From positions 1,674,001 through 1,738,000 of the forward strand of contig NZ_KQ031382.1 in NCBI RefSeq assembly GCF_000384335.2: a stretch of 64,000 nucleotides of DNA, written 5' to 3'. The stretch comes from Hyphomicrobium sp. 99. Lineage in GTDB: Bacteria; Pseudomonadota; Alphaproteobacteria; Rhizobiales; Hyphomicrobiaceae. The first letter of the stretch is position 1. Every line of letters begins with the position of its first letter. The notes under the pieces were generated by a model that saw only the letters and a program-made list of their open reading frames with translations, was not told the origin of the DNA and did not search any database. This document shows positions 60,657-64,000 of this stretch, in pieces. Made by a program: the position numbers and the translations under genes.

Positions 60657-61574
60657 ATGGACCGCTTCCGCGCCATGAAGGCCTTCGTTGCGGTCGCCGA
60701 CGCAGGCAGCCTGTCGGCGGCGGCGCGCCGCATGGGCACACCACTGGCCAACATCAGCCGGCTACTTGCACAGCTCGAAGGACAACTCGACTGCGTACTC
60801 ATCGAGCGCACCACGCGCCGCATGGCGCTCACGGCAGCAGGACGCGACTACCTGGATGCCTGCAGACGGGTCATCGAAACGCTCGAGGCGTCGGAGAGCC
60901 GCATAGCAGGTCAGTCCGAGGAACTCGCCGGAGCAATCGCCATAACCGCCCCCGTCAGTTTCGGCCGCCTGCAAATCCTGCCCCTTGTCACCGAATTTCT
61001 CGGCCCCCACCCGCGCATCGACGTCCGCTTGCTGCTGACCGATCGCAACATCGATCTCGTCGAGGACGACATCGACGTGGCGGTTCGCATTGGGGATTTG
61101 CGGGATTCGGGCCTGCTTGCGATGCGCGTCGGATCATTGCGCCTCGTGACCTGCGCGTCGCCGCAATTGTTGAAGGGCCGAGCCATACCCTCCTCGCCGT
61201 CGGATCTCGCGGATCGGCCCTGTATCACTTTCAGCGGACTCATGCAGGGCGGCTCTCGCTGGGTGTTCAAGAGCAAACGCCACGGCCGCAAGGCGGTACG
61301 CGTTCACCCCCGCTTCAACGTGAACACGGCCGAGGCCGCTGTTGACGCCAGTATTTCCGGAGTCGGCATCGTGCGTGTGCTGTCGTATCAGGCCGAGGCG
61401 GCGATCCAGGCCGGGCAGCTCGTGCCGCTTCTGCAGCACTTCGAGGACACGCCCATTCCGATCCATCTGGTCTACCGGGCGACGCGTTCGGATAACCCGC
61501 GCGTGAGACGCTTCGTCGAATTTGCGGCAGCGCGCCTCCGTCAGCGCCACCCGCCTCGCGCGAGAAAGCTTTAA
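60657..61574 (+). CDS. LysR-family transcriptional regulator
   Basis: 305 residues, standard size. The N-terminal winged helix is MDRFRAMKAFVAVADAGSLS, AAARRMGTPLANISRLLAQL and DCVLIERTTRRMALTAAG. The effector domain shows LAGAIAITAPVSFGRLQILP, RIDVRLLLTDRNIDLVEDD, VDVAVRIGDLRDSGLLAMRV and ISGVGIVRVLSYQAEAAIQA, the typical LysR type 2 periplasmic-binding-like fold of the CrgA/DsdC-like group. It most likely activates the divergent GST and PPOX-fold genes. Confidence 0.92.
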   Translation: MDRFRAMKAFVAVADAGSLSAAARRMGTPLANISRLLAQLEGQLDCVLIERTTRRMALTAAGRDYLDACRRVIETLEASESRIAGQSEELAGAIAITAPVSFGRLQILPLVTEFLGPHPRIDVRLLLTDRNIDLVEDDIDVAVRIGDLRDSGLLAMRVGSLRLVTCASPQLLKGRAIPSSPSDLADRPCITFSGLMQGGSRWVFKSKRHGRKAVRVHPRFNVNTAEAAVDASISGVGIVRVLSYQAEAAIQAGQLVPLLQHFEDTPIPIHLVYRATRSDNPRVRRFVEFAAARLRQRHPPRARKL

Positions 61575-61644
61575 CCCCATGACAGGAGGATAACTCCCGT
61601 CACAAGCCGACCAAATGGTGCGGATGCAAACGAAGTACGAGAAT

Positions 61645-61980
61645 CAATGGTAACGACCAGAAGCCTCGTGCGACAACCAATGAAACCGCATCAAATTGAA
61701 AGGGCGCGATCGGTGCGTCTGTGAGGTATGCGTGCCGGCCATTAAATCGCACGTCGTCGACAAAGCTTTGGCTTTCGCAACTGATCCAAGGTCATAAACC
61801 CTTGTGATCTTGTTGGTCGAAGGATCGATCCGGATAAGCTTAGGGCCGCCGGATATAATGATCTTGCCGATGCCTGGGGCTCCCCGATCGACAATCCCCA
61901 TCTGGCCCCAAGCGAAGCGAGTTCACACCGACGAACATGGTGTGACCATCCTTACCCGCCGCCCGACGACGAGTGTTCTC
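61645..61980 (-). pseudogene. Decayed royal-jelly/SMP-30-like beta-propeller gene fragment
   Basis: Three reading frames in turn carry one protein's sequence: DGHTMFVGVNSLRLGPDGD (from about 61940), then VDRGAPGIGKIIISGGPKL and RIDPSTNKITRVYDLGS, then VDDVRFNGRHAYLTDAP near 61700. These match the order of blocks in bacterial major-royal-jelly-protein-like enzymes (about 350-400 residues). Two frameshifts and the loss of both ends show it is dead. It shares the gap between lysR and glsA. Confidence 0.7.
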
Positions 61981-62210
61981 GCCCAGGCTGCGGCGCTGAT
62001 AACGTCAGCCTACGTGGGATGGCATAGAATTTGCGCTTGCTCATGCGATACCGGGGGCGCCGTTTCTCAAAAATCTCAATCGGCCGCGATACTTGCGATG
62101 AAAAAACGGTTTGTCGCCAAGCCTGCACACTTCACGGATTTGCGAAACTTATGCTCATTCGCGAGCAAGATCTGACCAAGAAATGAGCAATTTGTGTTCT
62201 GAGAGCGAAA
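61981..62210. other. Gap upstream of glutaminase
   Basis: No gene is supported here. It should hold the glsA promoter; I see no clear operator. Confidence 0.4.
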
Positions 62211-63383
62211 ATGGCGTTCTGGAAAAAACGAGAGGCTGGGGGCCAATCAGGACAGATGGATGATGTTTCACGACCGACCGACAAATCGGAATTGATCGAT
62301 GCGAAGAGGGGCGAAGCGTTGGATACGCTTCCAGCCTCATCCGATCCACTCACTTTTGCATCTCGGGAACTGGCTGGCGAGACGACCACAACGTCCGACC
62401 ACCATTCCCAAGTCGATCGGATGTTGACGGACATTTATGAGCAAGCACGCCCTCTGACCGACGGAATGCTAGCAGACTACATTCCGGAACTAGCCAAGGT
62501 GCCTCCGGACTCATTTGGTATCGCGATTGCCACGACAAAAGGACAAGTTCATACGATCGGAGACGCCGACGTCGAATTCACAATACAGTCGACGTCCAAG
62601 GCACTGACCTTCTGCATGGCGCTCGAGCTTTCCGGGCGCAAAGAGGTTCTATCGTGTGTCGGGGTTGAACCGAGTGGAGATCCGTTCAACGCGATCGAAT
62701 TCAATCCGGTCACCCGCCGGCCGTTCAACCCGATGGTCAATGCCGGAGCTATCGCCATTTCCGGAATGCTCCGCGACACCCTCGGTCCAGACGCCGCCTT
62801 TGATCTCGTTCTCGCGCGATTTTCCCAGGCCGCAGGCCGGCAACTGAAATTAAATGAGGATGTATACCGTTCGGAAGCTCTCACTGGGCACCGCAACAGA
62901 GCGATCGCGTATCTTCTTCTTAGCGTCGGCGCGTTGAAAGAGCCCGTCGAGCCCGCGCTCGACCTCTATTTCAAACAGTGCTCGATCATGGTGACGGCCA
63001 CCGACTTGGCATTCATGGGCGCGACTATCGCGAACCTCGGCGTGCATCCGGTCACCAATCAGCATGTTTTCGATATTGAAGCGGTACGCGACGTGCAATC
63101 GGTGATGTTCACCTGTGGAATGTACGATTACTCCGGCGGATGGGCGTACGAAGTCGGAATACCTGCGAAGAGCGGCGTCGGGGGCGGCATCCTCGGCGTG
63201 GTCAACCGTCAATTGGGGGTCGGCACGTATTCGCCGCGCTTGGATAGCAATGGCAATTCCGTGCGCGGCATTGCGAGTTTTAGGATGATGTCGGACAGCC
63301 TTGGTCTTCACTCCTTCGATCTGACAAATGCCGGCTCAGGATTCGTCAGCTCCTTTTTCACCTCCGACACCGCTGACGCATAG
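62211..63383 (+). CDS. glsA: Glutaminase A with N-terminal extension
   Basis: 390 residues. The serine-dependent beta-lactamase-like glutaminase fold covers about 70-375: LADYIPELAKVPPDSFGIAI, the catalytic SxxK in FTIQSTSKALTF, PSGDPFNAIEF, PFNPMVNAGAIAISGM, NEDVYRSEALTGHRNRAIAY, DLYFKQCSIMVTATDLAFMG, YDYSGGWAYEVGIPAKSGVG and GILGVVNRQLG. A hydrophilic extension of about 65 residues (starting MAFWKKREAGGQSGQMDD) precedes it; typical GlsA has ~310 residues. It hydrolyses glutamine to glutamate and ammonia. A STAS protein gene follows by 51 bases. Confidence 0.94.
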   Translation: MAFWKKREAGGQSGQMDDVSRPTDKSELIDAKRGEALDTLPASSDPLTFASRELAGETTTTSDHHSQVDRMLTDIYEQARPLTDGMLADYIPELAKVPPDSFGIAIATTKGQVHTIGDADVEFTIQSTSKALTFCMALELSGRKEVLSCVGVEPSGDPFNAIEFNPVTRRPFNPMVNAGAIAISGMLRDTLGPDAAFDLVLARFSQAAGRQLKLNEDVYRSEALTGHRNRAIAYLLLSVGALKEPVEPALDLYFKQCSIMVTATDLAFMGATIANLGVHPVTNQHVFDIEAVRDVQSVMFTCGMYDYSGGWAYEVGIPAKSGVGGGILGVVNRQLGVGTYSPRLDSNGNSVRGIASFRMMSDSLGLHSFDLTNAGSGFVSSFFTSDTADA

Positions 63384-63434
63384 GGCGCTTCAGCGAACCC
63401 AACGCGACCCCAATAAAACTACTGGGAAGAAAAA

Positions 63435-63770
63435 ATGCGCTTAGATCAAGTTGGACTGCCGGGAGACATCCTCAGAGTGAAGCTCACCGGCGCGCTCGAT
63501 ATCGCGGGGGCAGGCGAGATCGATGTGCCCTTCAGCACGATTTCCGGAAAGAACAATAAGGTCATCGTCGATTTTGCCGACGTTACGTTTCTCGCCTCGA
63601 TTGGCATCAGGCTTCTTGTCAAGGCTGCGCGCGACATCGGCAAAAGAAACGGGCGCCTCGTCGTTTTCGGGCCGACGGCCGATGCGCGAAAGGTGCTTCG
63701 CTCGACTGGTATCGACTCTATAATTACAGTCGTCGCGGACGAAACGGCCGCAATCGCGGCATGCGCCTAG
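63435..63770 (+). CDS. STAS-domain anti-sigma factor antagonist-like protein
   Basis: 111 residues, a complete STAS fold. VKLTGALDIAGAGEIDVPFS and KNNKVIVDFADVTFLASIGI are followed by RLLVKAARDIGKRNGRLVVF. The phospho-acceptor Ser lies in the FLASIGIRLL turn that corresponds to D-S-x-G-I of SpoIIAA/RsbV. It would bind the RsbW/SpoIIAB-like kinase encoded next. A role in partner switching is inferred from the fold and neighbour. It follows glsA closely, suggesting one transcript. Confidence 0.9.
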   Translation: MRLDQVGLPGDILRVKLTGALDIAGAGEIDVPFSTISGKNNKVIVDFADVTFLASIGIRLLVKAARDIGKRNGRLVVFGPTADARKVLRSTGIDSIITVVADETAAIAACA

Positions 63771-63784
63771 CAGACAAAGTTTAG

Positions 63785-64000
63785 ATGAACCTAGCGGATC
63801 AAATCAGGCTCCAACCTACTGCCGCAGACGTAAAACGACTTAATGCGTGGCTCGACCAGAAGTTTGTTGAGAGTGGCATTGAGGCGTCTCTAGCCGCCGA
63901 TCTGAAGCTTTGCCTCAATGAGGCTATGGCAAATCTCATTAGTTACGGTTTTAGGGATACCGTTGAACCGATGACAGTTGTGGAGATCAAGCTTCAGCGC
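63785..64000 (+). CDS. RsbW/SpoIIAB-like serine-kinase anti-sigma factor, N-terminal part (3' end outside window)
   Basis: The first 72 codons of a protein starting MNLADQIRLQPTAADVKRLN. The segment DLKLCLNEAMANLISYGF carries the N-box (E-x-x-x-N) of the GHKL ATPase fold used by anti-sigma kinases of the RsbW/SpoIIAB/BtrW type. Start 14 bases after the STAS gene stop. The gene continues beyond the window, so the rest of the domain and any partner (PP2C phosphatase, sigma factor) cannot be seen. Confidence 0.8.
   Translation, partial: MNLADQIRLQPTAADVKRLNAWLDQKFVESGIEASLAADLKLCLNEAMANLISYGFRDTVEPMTVVEIKLQR

Overview
The window reads as a 64 kb stretch of a high-GC alphaproteobacterial chromosome, most likely a Hyphomicrobiales methylotroph close to Hyphomicrobium. 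This is an inference from a trimethylamine/dimethylamine oxidation cluster (tmm, tdm, dmm), a BA14K-type secreted protein, a CHASE2 cyclase beside a FecR protein, a FixK/FNR-type box and the overall codon usage. No taxonomic marker gene is present. Nearly the whole window is devoted to breaking down amines.

Layout: 1-1.3 kb holds the 3' end of alanine dehydrogenase and a small secreted protein. 1.4-12.3 kb (minus strand) is a compact polyamine operon, spuC-puuD-puuA-puuC-like-gabD-gabT-bauA-mmsA. It carries putrescine through gamma-glutamyl intermediates to GABA and succinate, and adds a beta-alanine branch. 12.6-18.4 kb holds a TetR regulator with a palindromic candidate operator, cobalamin-dependent ethanolamine ammonia-lyase (eutBC), an SDR dehydrogenase and an APC permease, with a palindromic repeat cluster between convergent genes. 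18.7-25.9 kb is a mixed block: PQQ sugar dehydrogenase, CHASE2 adenylate/guanylate cyclase, FecR protein, a frameshifted cytochrome c relic, csaA, a tautomerase and acuI.

26-35.6 kb (minus strand) is a methylated-amine operon: permease, the heme-type dimethylamine monooxygenase subunits, a GcvT-like protein, trimethylamine monooxygenase and TMAO demethylase. Together they take TMA to TMAO, then DMA, then monomethylamine. A divergent gene of unknown function plus a GntR regulator (36-37.5 kb) and a solute-binding protein without a clear signal peptide lie next to it.

41.3-58.1 kb is the most unusual region. It holds two HAD phosphatases, a class III PLP enzyme resembling ethanolamine-phosphate phospho-lyase, a DeoR regulator, two choline-kinase-like phosphotransferases, two dimethylglycine/sarcosine-dehydrogenase-like flavoproteins, a glycine-betaine-type ABC importer with a fused double permease, and a dedicated ETF. 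I propose it imports a methylated amino-alcohol or betaine, demethylates it with electrons passing to ETF, and uses a phosphorylated intermediate. The substrate is unknown.

58.1-64 kb holds a 55-residue membrane protein behind a FixK/FNR-type box, a degenerate 3' half of tRNA-Lys that may mark an old integration point, a PPOX-fold protein, GST and LysR, a decayed royal-jelly/SMP-30-like gene, and a glutaminase-STAS-RsbW-like module that runs off the end.
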